The notes under the pieces were generated by a model that had not been told where the DNA came from, did no database searches, and saw only the letters and a list, made by a program, of their open reading frames with translations. The translations under genes and the position numbers were made by a program. From Phormidium tanganyikae FI6-MK23 (lineage in GTDB: Bacteria > Cyanobacteriota > Cyanobacteriia > Leptolyngbyales > Leptolyngbyaceae), in assembly GCA_019359175.1 (NCBI GenBank), contig JAHHHU010000003.1, positions 186,001-250,000 on the forward strand: DNA of 64,000 bases, read 5' to 3'. This document shows, piece after piece, positions 36,821 to 45,891 of the stretch. Within the stretch, counting starts at the first letter, position 1. Each line of letters begins with the position of its first letter.

Positions 36821-37690
36821 ATGGCAAAACATGGGTTGTTTGTGGGCTTAGTGACGCTGGATTTAATTTATCTCGCGGATGCGCCCCCAAGCTCGAATCA
36901 AAAAATTGTGGCACAAGAAACGACGATCGCGGCGGGCGGCCCTGCAACGAATGCCGCGATCGCATTTCAACATTTAGGTAATGCTGCAACGTTAATCGGT
37001 GCGATCGGCGCTCATCCCATCTGTCATTTGATTAAATCTGATTTGCAAACTTGTGGTGTTCAGATGATTGATCTCGATCGAACAAAGACCGAATCGCCGC
37101 CTGTTTCCTCGATCGTAGTGACTCAATCTACTGGAGATCGGGCTGTCGTTTCATTGAATGCAGTGCGATCGCAAATCAATCCAACTTACATTTCAGCGAA
37201 TGTTCTCGATGATGTTGACATTGTATTGATCGACGGACATCAGATGGAGATTGGAGCCACGATCGCGAAAATGGCACGCGATCGCAAAATTCCCGTTGTG
37301 ATTGATGCGGGTAGTTGGAAACCTGGATTTGAAACAGTCTTCCCTTGGGTAGATTACGCGATTTGTTCCGCAAACTTTCAGCCACCGACTGATCAAACGG
37401 TGTTCAATTACCTACGAAGCTTTGGAATTCCACAGATTGCGATCACACAGGGAAAGAATGCGGTCACGTTTACGTGTGCCAGAGGCAGCGAGCTTCCAAC
37501 CCGCGAAATCGATGTTCCTCAAGTTCCAGTAATTGATACGCTCGGTGCGGGTGACATCTTCCACGGTGCATTTTGCCACTTTGTATTAGAGCATTCATTT
37601 ACCACTGCACTTTCTAAAGCCGCGATCGTCGCCGCACATTCTTGTCAATTCTTTGGCACACGCGAATGGATGAAACATCGGCTCATATAG
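36821..37690 (+). CDS. PfkB family sugar kinase
   Basis: 289 residues. Ribokinase-fold marks: GGPATNAAIAFQHLG near residue 40 and the C-terminal signature DTLGAGDIFHGAF with the catalytic Asp. A LIDGHQMEIG strand replaces the usual middle motif. The substrate could be a sugar or nucleoside; family members in cyanobacteria are often labelled only as carbohydrate kinases. It is divergent from rsmI with 10 bases between start codons, so the two promoters overlap each other's genes. Confidence 0.88.
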   Translation: MAKHGLFVGLVTLDLIYLADAPPSSNQKIVAQETTIAAGGPATNAAIAFQHLGNAATLIGAIGAHPICHLIKSDLQTCGVQMIDLDRTKTESPPVSSIVVTQSTGDRAVVSLNAVRSQINPTYISANVLDDVDIVLIDGHQMEIGATIAKMARDRKIPVVIDAGSWKPGFETVFPWVDYAICSANFQPPTDQTVFNYLRSFGIPQIAITQGKNAVTFTCARGSELPTREIDVPQVPVIDTLGAGDIFHGAFCHFVLEHSFTTALSKAAIVAAHSCQFFGTREWMKHRLI

Positions 37691-37727
37691 GCTCATATAA
37701 TAGTGAAGCTGTTTGAACGATCGCAAT

Positions 37728-38186
37728 ATGGAAAGTACTCAGACAACCCTTGGTTTAAGCCGTAGACAACATCTCTGGATTGCGGCAGCCATTTGGACAA
37801 TCGTAGGAGCCGGGTTGTTCACAATGGGACTGTTGTTCTGGTTTCACTTTCCCTACCTTGGCTTCTTAGATGCAGAACATTTAGGATTCGGCGCGATCGC
37901 ACTTACGATTGGACTGATCAAAGGAAAACTCGTTCTTGATCGCACCGCGAATCGAGTTATCGATCGAGTCGAAACCTTACAAGAACCCAATCCGCTCAAA
38001 AGCATCTATCAAATGTTCGGCGGAAAGACGATCGCGCTCATTGCAACGATGATGCTGATCGGCTTGGGACTGAGAATTGCAGGGGTCAGCTATGAGATTC
38101 GCGGCTTGATTTATCTCGCAGTTGGAGCGGCATTGCTGTGGAGTTGTCGTCGCTATTGGATTGCATCGTTCGCATCGGAGAGCTAA
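37728..38186 (+). CDS. Four-helix membrane protein of unknown function
   Basis: 152 residues from the ATG at 37728; a TTG five codons earlier is in frame but less likely. Hydrophobic segments at about 16-38, 48-64, 105-122 and 126-142. A short polar loop (VLDRTANRVIDRVETLQEPNPLKSIYQMFG) lies in the middle. No domain recognised. It is joined end-to-start to the following phosphatase gene without any gap, so both are probably one operon. Confidence 0.75.
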   Translation: MESTQTTLGLSRRQHLWIAAAIWTIVGAGLFTMGLLFWFHFPYLGFLDAEHLGFGAIALTIGLIKGKLVLDRTANRVIDRVETLQEPNPLKSIYQMFGGKTIALIATMMLIGLGLRIAGVSYEIRGLIYLAVGAALLWSCRRYWIASFASES

Positions 38187-39029
38187 ATGAACTTTGAAGG
38201 TATTTGTGCGATCGCGCGTCGAGTCGGTTGGGGCGCAGCAAACATTTTATTAGAACAATCCCGCAGCTTTGAAGTTGAAAAATTTGGCGATAGTCCTGTG
38301 ACTTCAGCGGATATTGCCGCAAACACTTACATTTTAGAAAAACTGCAAGTGGTCTTCGATCCAGAAACGTTTGCCTATCTCAGCGAAGAAACCTATCAAT
38401 CTCAGCCTACCGAAGTTCGGTTAAACCGTCCGTGGGTCTGGATCATTGATCCGCTCGATGGCACAAAAGACTTTATCAATCGCACCGGGGAATATGCAAT
38501 GCACATTGCCCTGGCTTATCAAGGTCGTCCTGTGGTGGCGATCGTGGCTTGTCCCGCCTTCGGTAAGCTCTATTCGGCAACGCTGCGGGGTGGAACCTGG
38601 GTCGAGACTGAGAACGGCGATCGACAACGCCTACAAGCCTCGAATAAAGCAGAATTTGCAGATCTCACGGTCGTCGCGAGTCGGAATCATCGAGGCGGAA
38701 GATTCAATCAATTAATGGAACAGTTCCCGGTCAAACAACAGCATCAGATCGGCAGTGTCGGCTGTAAGATTGCTGCGATCGTTGAACAACAAGCCGATCT
38801 CTATCTTTCTCTGTCTGGCAAATCTGCTCCAAAAGATTGGGACTTTGCCGCTCCTGAACTAATCTTGACCGAAGCAGGCGGACAGTTTACCTACTTCGAT
38901 CAGTCCCCACTGCAATACAATCGCGAAGACGTGAATCAGTGGGGCGGCATCCTAGCAAGCAACGGTCAAATGCACGATCGATTATGTCAAACCGCAACAG
39001 ACTTACTCACTGCGATCGACAAAGAATAA
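38187..39029 (+). CDS. cysQ: Inositol-monophosphatase family, CysQ-like
   Basis: 280 residues. Metal-binding motifs of the family: LSEETY (E-E), WIIDPLDGTKDFINRTGEYA (DPxDGTxxF) and a C-terminal PKDWDFAAPELILTEAGG (WD). The pattern DPLDGTKDFI is that of CysQ, which removes 3'-phosphate from PAP/PAPS in sulfate assimilation; a general inositol phosphatase is the alternative. It begins directly at the stop of the upstream membrane protein gene. Confidence 0.85.
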   Translation: MNFEGICAIARRVGWGAANILLEQSRSFEVEKFGDSPVTSADIAANTYILEKLQVVFDPETFAYLSEETYQSQPTEVRLNRPWVWIIDPLDGTKDFINRTGEYAMHIALAYQGRPVVAIVACPAFGKLYSATLRGGTWVETENGDRQRLQASNKAEFADLTVVASRNHRGGRFNQLMEQFPVKQQHQIGSVGCKIAAIVEQQADLYLSLSGKSAPKDWDFAAPELILTEAGGQFTYFDQSPLQYNREDVNQWGGILASNGQMHDRLCQTATDLLTAIDKE

Positions 39030-39169
39030 CAATCCATTAATTTCTTATCAAATTTCCCGATCTAGGGTTGAATAGCAGGAAGAAAACAGAACGTTCGATC
39101 AACTGCTATGGTATACGTTTACTAAAACAGTCCAGAAGGTCATTCCTGCTCAACCCCCACCAAATCCCG

Positions 39170-40063
39170 ATGAAACTGAATCGTATAGGGCAGCGCATCG
39201 TTCAAAATTTGATTTTGTTTACGATGAGTTTTGCTCTGCTCACAACTCTAGGCTGGCAACACTCCGCTATCGCAACCCAACCTGCCGAACTCATCACAAC
39301 CGATCGCTTTGCTCAAATCAATGTTCGTACCAGTCCATCCACTACTGCCGCACTGACTGGCTTTGCTTATTCTGGCGATCGCATTCAGATTCTCGACCAA
39401 ACGCAAAGCAACGATGGCTACACCTGGTATGAGATGCAGTCAAATCGCTCTGGAATCGTAGGATGGGTGCGAGGCGATCTAGTCAGATTACTCGCCGCAG
39501 CACCTCGACCGAACTTATATAATCCTTCAAGAATTGCAGCAGTTCAAAAGAATCCAACTGTGCCGCAATCCGCTAACTGTGCCTCCGTTTATCCAGTCCC
39601 GACTCCCGTAATCAATCAAGGATTTGGGCAGGTTAGTGATCCTTTTAGTGTCGGACACACCCAATTTCACACAGGTGTAGACTTCGACGGTAGAATTGGC
39701 GATCCGATCAACAGTCCGGTGTGTGGCACGGTTTCCTATGTCGGACGAGAACAAAATCAAACCAGTTATGAATGGGGCTATGGCTGGCACATCAAAATCC
39801 GTGACCAAGCGGGACAAATTCACCTCTTTGCCCACATCAGCAAAGCCCATGTCAAAGTAGGACAGACCGTTACACCCAGTCAATTAATTGCCAACATGGG
39901 CAACAATGGCAACTCAACCGGGCCGCATCTACACTACGAAATTCGTCGAGGTGCAGATGATCACCAGAATGCCATCAATCCGATGCTGTTTCTTGCCAAC
40001 GCAGAACAGTCACCCCAAACTGGAGCAATGCCGACCGAATCTCGATCGCCGCTGCGATTCTAA
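39170..40063 (+). CDS. SH3b-M23 peptidoglycan endopeptidase
   Basis: 297 residues from the ATG at 39170 (MKLNRIGQRI). A frame upstream to 39068 is open but adds no leader character. A signal peptide (FTMSFALLTTLGWQHSAIATQ) exports it. Residues about 45-115 are an SH3b domain (FAQINVRTSPSTTAALTGFAYSGDRIQIL; GIVGWVRGDLV) that binds cell-wall peptide. From about 150 it is an M23/LytM domain: HTGVDFDG supplies His and Asp, and HLHYEIR the HxH metal ligands; the Zn set is complete. It cuts peptide cross-links in the periplasm, probably during growth or division. It converges with another SH3-protein gene 44 bases away. Confidence 0.93.
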   Translation: MKLNRIGQRIVQNLILFTMSFALLTTLGWQHSAIATQPAELITTDRFAQINVRTSPSTTAALTGFAYSGDRIQILDQTQSNDGYTWYEMQSNRSGIVGWVRGDLVRLLAAAPRPNLYNPSRIAAVQKNPTVPQSANCASVYPVPTPVINQGFGQVSDPFSVGHTQFHTGVDFDGRIGDPINSPVCGTVSYVGREQNQTSYEWGYGWHIKIRDQAGQIHLFAHISKAHVKVGQTVTPSQLIANMGNNGNSTGPHLHYEIRRGADDHQNAINPMLFLANAEQSPQTGAMPTESRSPLRF

Positions 40064-40107
40064 GCTCACGATCGACTTCGCCCCTCCTAAATTTGCCAAA
40101 CTCGAAG

Positions 40108-40887
40108 CTATCGAATCCAGCTTCGCGACACCCAGCCCCCACTCGAAAGTTGAGCATACCCCGCGCTGGTCTGACCCGACAATCGCACCACAGTACCGTT
40201 TGATAAGCTACCGATCGCACCGCCTGTAGGACTCGATCGAATCACCAGATTACTGCCATTCGTCGAGACGACTGCGGAGGCATAGCCACCACCCCCAATT
40301 CCGCCACTCGAACCGCTGGTCGTGTAAGCTGCTGAAAACCATCCGCCATCGGGCAACTGATACCATCCGCCTGATTCGCGCACGACTCGCACCGTTTCGC
40401 CCGGATAGAGCGGTCTACCATTCAAGCTGTATCCCGCTCCAGGGCCATTACGAACGTTGACTGTGGTTGTGGCTCTCACTGTACGACTCACCGGAGTTCC
40501 ACCGCCCCCGATTCCGCCACTCGAACCGCTGGTCGTGTAAGTGGCGGAAAACCATCCGCCATCGGGCAATTGATACCATCCGCCTGATTCGCGCACGGCT
40601 CGCACCGTTTCGCCTGGATACAGCGGTCTACCATTCAAACCATATCCAACCCCAGGGCCATTACGAACGTTGAGTGCAGAAACGTTGCTGCTCACTCTCA
40701 CAACCTGCGCGGCTTGAGCCGATGGCACATGAGTCACGAGGATCGAAGCGGCTAACATCAGTCCAGCGCAACCGACCCAGGCAGAACTGGGAATGCTCAG
40801 ACATAGTTTTTTCAACGATCGAGCTAGGCGTACAAGTTTAGAGGTTTTGAAAATAATTGCACTCTTGGTATAAGTAACTGTTTCCAT
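40108..40887 (-). CDS. Secreted triple-SH3b-domain protein
   Basis: 259 residues. After a basic start there is a signal-like segment (VGCAGLMLAASILVTHV, ending PSAQA-AQ). Two nearly identical SH3b repeats follow (about residues 68-130 and 137-199), with NVRNGPGxGYxLNGRPLYPG, VRESGGWYQLPDGGWFSA and linker TTSGSSGGIGGGG present in both at a spacing of 69 residues. A third, divergent SH3b (about 208-259) ends in GGWVSRSWIR. No catalytic domain. It likely binds the cell wall. The two repeats are also nearly identical in DNA, pointing to a recent tandem duplication. Confidence 0.88.
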   Translation of the reverse strand: METVTYTKSAIIFKTSKLVRLARSLKKLCLSIPSSAWVGCAGLMLAASILVTHVPSAQAAQVVRVSSNVSALNVRNGPGVGYGLNGRPLYPGETVRAVRESGGWYQLPDGGWFSATYTTSGSSGGIGGGGTPVSRTVRATTTVNVRNGPGAGYSLNGRPLYPGETVRVVRESGGWYQLPDGGWFSAAYTTSGSSGGIGGGGYASAVVSTNGSNLVIRSSPTGGAIGSLSNGTVVRLSGQTSAGYAQLSSGGWVSRSWIR

Positions 40888-41152
40888 TGTTCTCCTGATG
40901 ATCTGAGACCAAAATTTCTACTGTTTTCGATCAAGAAGCGATTTAAGCGGATTTCATCGACTGTCCACCACTTAAGTCTGAGTGGTTAGGTAATCACTTT
41001 ATTTAACTACCAACGAAATTTTAACGGTAGATTTTTGGAGATCATTCGGGCTGTTATAACTCTTATGGCAGTTGAGATGTTTCTACATCATCTGAAGAAT
41101 AATTTTGCATTGACTACAGAACATCAGTAGGCGAATCATTCACCTACTTCGC

Positions 41153-41800
41153 TTAATCAATCCGAGTTGCAATCACCGCATAAAACGGATCGCCACCTGA
41201 CATTCCAAACAGTTGAAAGACCGCTGGAGTTTGAGACTGTTTTACAACCACTTCCGGCTGCGAAAATCCTGGGACTGCTTTGAAGTACTTTTTCACTAAT
41301 TCAACTCGATCGCTTTCACTGCCGTCTCGCCAAGCTGCGATCGCTTTTTGATAAAACATCCGATTCGAGAAGCTAACGATCGCAACTCCACCTGGTTTCA
41401 GAATCCGATGAATCTCAGTAAAGATTGCTTCAGGATACTGCACATACTGAACTGAAACCGTATTTAGCACCGCATCAAACGATTGATCCGGCAGAGGTAA
41501 CTTCGGATCTAAGTTCAAATTCTGCACAAAGTAATGATCGAATCGCGGATTGCGGGCAAGCTCTTCTGCATTGAGTCCATGTCCTTCTATATGCTCAAAC
41601 TGCACATCGTCCGGGAGATGTGACACCCAGCTACTCATCATGTCAAAGATGCGCGAATTTGGCTTTAAGCGATCGCGATACAAATCTGTTAACTGCTGAA
41701 TAAATCCTTCATCCACATGAGTGACAAAGCGCGGATGCTCATAAAACAAAGTGTCATTCGTCGCATCTAATTTTTCGCGCTGATTCGGATTAAGCAACAT
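41153..41800 (-). CDS. SAM-dependent methyltransferase-like protein
   Basis: 215 residues. A Methyltransf_11-type fold: the SAM strand is IFDMMSSWVSHLP instead of the usual glycine-rich motif I, followed by the strand HIEGHGLNAEEL, the FDAVLNTVSVQYVQYP motif IV region, and EIHRILKPGGVAIVSFSNR. The IFDMMSSWVSHLP replacement is seen in a cyanobacterial and plastid group of uncharacterised proteins. The substrate is unknown. Single gene; a palindrome GTAGGCGAATCATTCACCTAC lies just past its stop (41127-41147). Confidence 0.82.
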   Translation of the reverse strand: MLLNPNQREKLDATNDTLFYEHPRFVTHVDEGFIQQLTDLYRDRLKPNSRIFDMMSSWVSHLPDDVQFEHIEGHGLNAEELARNPRFDHYFVQNLNLDPKLPLPDQSFDAVLNTVSVQYVQYPEAIFTEIHRILKPGGVAIVSFSNRMFYQKAIAAWRDGSESDRVELVKKYFKAVPGFSQPEVVVKQSQTPAVFQLFGMSGGDPFYAVIATRID

Positions 41801-41902
41801 GATCGCAGGACTGTGATAACAATGAAGTTATGTTAACAAATAATCCTGCTGCTTTCTCTGTCCTAAGGATTACAGCTCACAATCGCTTGCAGGTTTTTTA
41901 AG

Positions 41903-43609
41903 ATGGCGGAACCAATGGATCGATTAAATTTTAAAGGGTTTCAGCAATTTTGGACGATCGCGAAACCCTATTGGCAAAGTGACGAAAAATGGCAGGCGCG
42001 AGGCTTGTTGCTCGGCGTAGTGCTATTTCTACTAGCATATACGGGCTTGAGCGTGATTCTCAATAATAAGCGCGGAGTGCTAATCTCAGCTTTGTCCGCT
42101 CGTGATGAATCGCGCTTCTGGGAAACCGTGATTGTGTTCGTCGGTGTTCTTGTTGTCTACGCACCATTGCTTGCGGGCTATCGCTATTTACGCGATCTCT
42201 TAAGTTTGCAATGGCGACGCTGGCTAACAACGCGATTTGTTGATAACTATTTTAGCGATCGAGCTTACTATGCGCTGATGGCTCAACCTGCGATTGACAA
42301 TCCCGATCAGCGGCTTGCTGAAGATGTCCGCAGCTTTACCCAAGAATCGCTTGCTTTTTTACTGGTTTTGGTGGAGTCGGTTCTCTCGGTGATTGCATTT
42401 AGCGGCGTGCTGTGGGGCATTTCTAAACCGCTGGTGATTTTTCTGGTGCTGTATGCCTTGATTGGTACGCTCGTCACGACTGTTGTGTTTGGTAAGCCGT
42501 TAGTGCGACTGAATTTCGAGCAGCTTAAAAAAGAAGCGGATTTTCGATTTAGCTTAGTGCGAATTCGCGAAAATGCGGAAGCGATCGCATTCTATCGCGG
42601 TGAAGATCAAGAATCAAATCAAGTCAAAGCGCGATTTCTAGAAGTGTTTGAAAACGTTAAACGGTTGCTGATTTGGGAACTTAATCTCAATGTTTTGACC
42701 AATGCTTATGAGTTTATTCCGTTCATTTTGCCTGCTTTGGTCGTAGCTCCTGCGATCTTTGCTGGAGAAATTGAAGTTGGCAAAGTCACCGAAGCGCAGG
42801 GTGCATTTATTCGCGTCTTCTTTTCGCTGAATGTTGTGGTTGCTCGATTTCAAGCTCTCACTACTTTTGGTGCTGGAATTAATCGTTTATATAGCTTTGC
42901 AGCGTTTCTCGAACAAAGTGAAACAGATGATTCGGATCAGACGACCATTCAGCTGGTCGAAGATCATCGACTCGCGATCGAACATCTCACGCTCGAAACT
43001 CCAAATCGTCAACGCACCTTAATCAAAGATTTATCGATCGAGTTTCCCACACAACAAGGGCTGCTCGTGATGGGAGCAAGCGGCTGTGGCAAAAGTTCAT
43101 TGTTAAGAGCGATCGCGGGCTTGTGGAATTCTGGCAGCGGTACGATCGTGCGTCCAAATCTCGATCAGATTCTGTTTTTGCCGCAGCGTCCTTACATGGT
43201 GTTGGGAACATTGCGCGATCAGTTGCTTTATCCAAATCCTGAGCTTGAAATCGAAGATGTCCAGCTCCAGCAAGTTCTAGAGGAAGTTAACTTAGCGGAT
43301 CTTGCGGAGCGCTTTGGTGGCTTAGATGCGAAACAAGAGTGGGCAGATGTGTTATCGCTGGGAGAACAACAACGGCTAACCTTTGCTCGATTGCTGCTGA
43401 ATAAACCAAACTACGCCATTCTTGATGAAGCGACTAGCGCCTTAGATCAAGATAATGAAGAACGCTTGTATCAGCATCTTCAAGCGATCGAGACCACATT
43501 TTTGAGTGTAGGACATCGATCGACGTTAACGAACTATCACCAAGCCATTCTAGAACTCTCTCAAGATAAGACTTGGCAGCTAAAACAACATAAATCTGAC
43601 ATCGAGTGA
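41903..43609 (+). CDS. ABC transporter, fused SbmA/ABCD-like permease and ATPase
   Basis: 568 residues. The N-terminal 330 residues are a six-helix permease of the SbmA/BacA-ABCD type: LRDLLSLQWRRWLTTRFVDNYFSDRAYY and NPDQRLAEDVRSFTQESLAFL are its EAA-like signatures. The ATPase part follows: Walker A GASGCGKSS, Q-loop LPQRPYM, signature LSLGEQQR, Walker B YAILDEATSALD and the H-loop SVGHRST. It is a half-transporter expected to form a dimer in the inner membrane. Homologues move peptides, vitamin B12 or acyl groups; the substrate here is unknown. The start could also be four codons later (MDRLNFK). Confidence 0.9.
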   Translation: MAEPMDRLNFKGFQQFWTIAKPYWQSDEKWQARGLLLGVVLFLLAYTGLSVILNNKRGVLISALSARDESRFWETVIVFVGVLVVYAPLLAGYRYLRDLLSLQWRRWLTTRFVDNYFSDRAYYALMAQPAIDNPDQRLAEDVRSFTQESLAFLLVLVESVLSVIAFSGVLWGISKPLVIFLVLYALIGTLVTTVVFGKPLVRLNFEQLKKEADFRFSLVRIRENAEAIAFYRGEDQESNQVKARFLEVFENVKRLLIWELNLNVLTNAYEFIPFILPALVVAPAIFAGEIEVGKVTEAQGAFIRVFFSLNVVVARFQALTTFGAGINRLYSFAAFLEQSETDDSDQTTIQLVEDHRLAIEHLTLETPNRQRTLIKDLSIEFPTQQGLLVMGASGCGKSSLLRAIAGLWNSGSGTIVRPNLDQILFLPQRPYMVLGTLRDQLLYPNPELEIEDVQLQQVLEEVNLADLAERFGGLDAKQEWADVLSLGEQQRLTFARLLLNKPNYAILDEATSALDQDNEERLYQHLQAIETTFLSVGHRSTLTNYHQAILELSQDKTWQLKQHKSDIE

Positions 43610-43674
43610 GTCGCTCGATTAGACACGGAGTTAAACCCTCTCTGAGTCCCCTTTAGTGGACTTCGTTCAGTTAG

Positions 43675-43694
43675 CCCCGACTTCCAGTCTGGGG
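43675..43694. repeat. CCCC...GGGG imperfect hairpin after ABC gene
   Basis: CCCCGACTTCCAGTCTGGGG forms an interrupted stem in a stretch (AGTCCCCTTTAGTGGACTTCG just before) that resembles degenerate cyanobacterial intergenic repeats. It may terminate the ABC transporter transcript. Confidence 0.4.
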
Positions 43695-43733
43695 GCGGAT
43701 TACGCAGTGAACGACTACCTTTAAAACACCCTC

Positions 43734-43919
43734 TTAGATGTAATACATTGCCATTGGATTTTGCAGATAGTTACGTTTCTCTAGAAGGTCTTGTAGGCTA
43801 TTTTTTTCCAGTACATCATCCGCTGCTCGTTTGACGCTCTGCCAAGCTTGAGAAATTGCTTGCATCGACGCGGATTCAGAATCATCGCTTGTGTCAGATG
43901 AAGCTTCTCCGCCTTCCAT
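43734..43919 (-). CDS. Small hypothetical protein (61 aa)
   Basis: 61 residues: an acidic Ser-rich start (GGEASSDTSDDSESAS) and a helical rest (QAISQAWQSVKRAADDVLEKNSLQDLLEKRNYLQNP). The helix is amphipathic and the composition is protein-like, but no family is recognised and the ribosome site is weak. It lies alone in a long gap, so it may be a real small gene or a fragment. Confidence 0.4.
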   Translation of the reverse strand: MEGGEASSDTSDDSESASMQAISQAWQSVKRAADDVLEKNSLQDLLEKRNYLQNPMAMYYI

Positions 43920-44425
43920 ACAGTTGACAATTTCCAGGAGCGTAATTCTCTGTTCTTACTGATCAGTTCAAATCGTATTGATTGTCAAAAGCATCACCAA
44001 AATTTATTATGCACCTGAACGGTTTAGTTGGAATTTCTGTGCTTTCGAGCGATCGCACTAAACTTCAGTTGAATCTTTTCGCTTTATGCAACAGAAATGA
44101 AACAATTCCTGTAGAGAACTCTGTCAACCTTTAACAACAAGCCAGAGTGATTCATCAATTCATTTTGAAAGACGATCGAGTTTTTCTTTTCTCTGTTTGA
44201 AAACTACAAAGAGCGCTTTATTTTTGCTTTAGATTTTGATAGGTTAATTTTCTTTATTCTAGATTTTGTTTACCTTGTGAAACTGAAACAGGGTGAGTAC
44301 TCACAGATTTGTTTCGCTAGATTTTGAATCGCCACAAAACGTTAAATGATTCAGGAATAAATCCTTAGCATTGGAGTTGTTGCCCTACGATGAAACCTAA
44401 GAAAAGAAGGGGTATAAGGTTAACG
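43920..44425. other. 506-base AT-rich gap
   Basis: No coding frame, tRNA or strong hairpin found. The last 40 bases contain AAGG just before the next ATG. The region is clearly more AT-rich than the surrounding genes and should hold promoters for one or both flanking genes. Confidence 0.6.
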
Positions 44426-44800
44426 ATGGATACTATCCAGACCCAGATCAACGCTCTCAACGGCAAGGTAGATTCGCTGCACCAGATCATCGAACATTTA
44501 GGAGCGAATCTGGCGCAAGCCTTGACCGAAATGCAGTCCGATTCCAATCATGGAATTAGTCGATCGACGTTCGGAACTACGAATGGACGATACAGCTATT
44601 CCTATTCGCGATCGGGAGATTCGTCGCTTGAACACAAAGACGTTTTGGCAGACAACCACACGATCGAATCGTCTTCGCACAGTGGCGAAAAATCTCTTGC
44701 CCCAGAGATCCAAATTCAACGCCTCACCGCTCAACTCACCGCTGCGTACAACCGAATTGCAGCACTAGAAGAACAGCTTTTAGCGCAAAGAGTTCACTAA
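44426..44800 (+). CDS. Coiled-coil hypothetical protein
   Basis: 124 residues from the ATG at 44426, which has AAGG six bases upstream; an ATG at 44390 in frame would add twelve basic residues. The first 35 residues are a coiled coil (IQTQINALNGKVDSLHQIIEHL), the middle is Ser/Tyr-rich and disordered (GRYSYSYSRSGDSS), and the end is a second helix (QIQRLTAQLTAAYNRIAALEEQLLAQ). Not recognised; resembles small cyanobacterial scaffold-like proteins only in layout. It converges with cobT 11 bases away. Confidence 0.65.
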   Translation: MDTIQTQINALNGKVDSLHQIIEHLGANLAQALTEMQSDSNHGISRSTFGTTNGRYSYSYSRSGDSSLEHKDVLADNHTIESSSHSGEKSLAPEIQIQRLTAQLTAAYNRIAALEEQLLAQRVH

Positions 44801-44811
44801 CAGACACTAAC

Positions 44812-45891
44812 TCAGACTTGACGATCGATTAACTGTTCGATCGCGGCTAACAGTTCAGCTTGTCCCCAGTTCTGAAAGACCGAAGCCGCGATCGAACATC
44901 CCCCTGCTCCGACTCCTTCTTTGACAAACCCGCGCTCATACGCCTGAAGCTGGCTCCAGCGTGAGTGAGTGAAATCTAAGCGAGTTGCAATGAGGGCAGC
45001 ATCTTTCAACCCTAACGCAAGTCCAACGGTGTCGCCTGTCGGATCTTCTGCGACCCAGCGCGTCGTGCCAATGACGATTTGATTCTGATTCCAAGCGAGA
45101 GATTCTTTTTCAGCGATCGCATCGATTAACGCATACACTGCTAACATCTGCGTTCCCCCTGCAAGTAAAACGCCGCGCGATCGACTTGCCGCGATCGCCA
45201 TTCCCGCTACAGTGATTTGCATCGGATCACCAACGGCAGCAACGATCGAGAACGGATCATCCGGCTGTGATGCCAATCCTTGTTGTACCAATTCCCATTT
45301 CTGCGCGTGATTGCAGATGGAATGACTGCTATTTACTTTTTCGACCGCATCAATTCCAAGCCCAGTTAGAACTGCCAGTGCGGTTGTTGTTCCGCCGACG
45401 ACACATTCTCCCAGGATTAGATAATCAGCGCTGTCTCCAAGCTTTTCACCCCACTTTAAGCCTTGATGAAACAGATGGTGAACGGTTTTGAGATCCAATG
45501 CTGCGCCTGTACTCACACAGCGAGCAGGACTGCCTTGTAAATCGATCGCGCTAATTGATGGCGATCGCGGTAATCCGGCATCGAACACCGTCACCGGAAT
45601 TTCCAAAGACTCAACAACGGCGCGAGAAATATAGACCGGAGACGCACCAACGTGCAGCGGCGGTAACGGAAATTTCGGATTCGGTTGAACGCCATTCACT
45701 AAAAATTCTGCATCTGCGATCGCGGTAAATTGTCGATCGTTCGCTGTTGCACCTGCCGCCGAAATTCCTGGGATCAATCCGGTTTCTGTAAATCCGAGAA
45801 CACAAGCAAAATGAGGCTTTTTTCCTTTGTGTCGATTGATCCACGACCGCGCCTTGGTTTCCTGTGTGTAAATCGCGATCGCATCAGTCAT
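44812..45891 (-). CDS. cobT: CobT-like nicotinate-nucleotide phosphoribosyltransferase
   Basis: 359 residues from the ATG at 45891 (MTDAIAIYTQE). It belongs to the TIGR00303 type of CobT, which activates the lower-ligand base of cobamides; cyanobacteria make pseudo-B12 with adenine. Features: LILGECVVGGTTTALAVLTGLG, the ILAGGTQM-like segment LLAGGTQMLAVYALIDA and GFVKEGVGAGGCSIAA at the end. Its start overlaps the stop of the membrane-protein gene upstream by 8 bases, so it is the third gene of a coupled operon with two membrane proteins of unknown function. Confidence 0.88.
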   Translation of the reverse strand: MTDAIAIYTQETKARSWINRHKGKKPHFACVLGFTETGLIPGISAAGATANDRQFTAIADAEFLVNGVQPNPKFPLPPLHVGASPVYISRAVVESLEIPVTVFDAGLPRSPSISAIDLQGSPARCVSTGAALDLKTVHHLFHQGLKWGEKLGDSADYLILGECVVGGTTTALAVLTGLGIDAVEKVNSSHSICNHAQKWELVQQGLASQPDDPFSIVAAVGDPMQITVAGMAIAASRSRGVLLAGGTQMLAVYALIDAIAEKESLAWNQNQIVIGTTRWVAEDPTGDTVGLALGLKDAALIATRLDFTHSRWSQLQAYERGFVKEGVGAGGCSIAASVFQNWGQAELLAAIEQLIDRQV

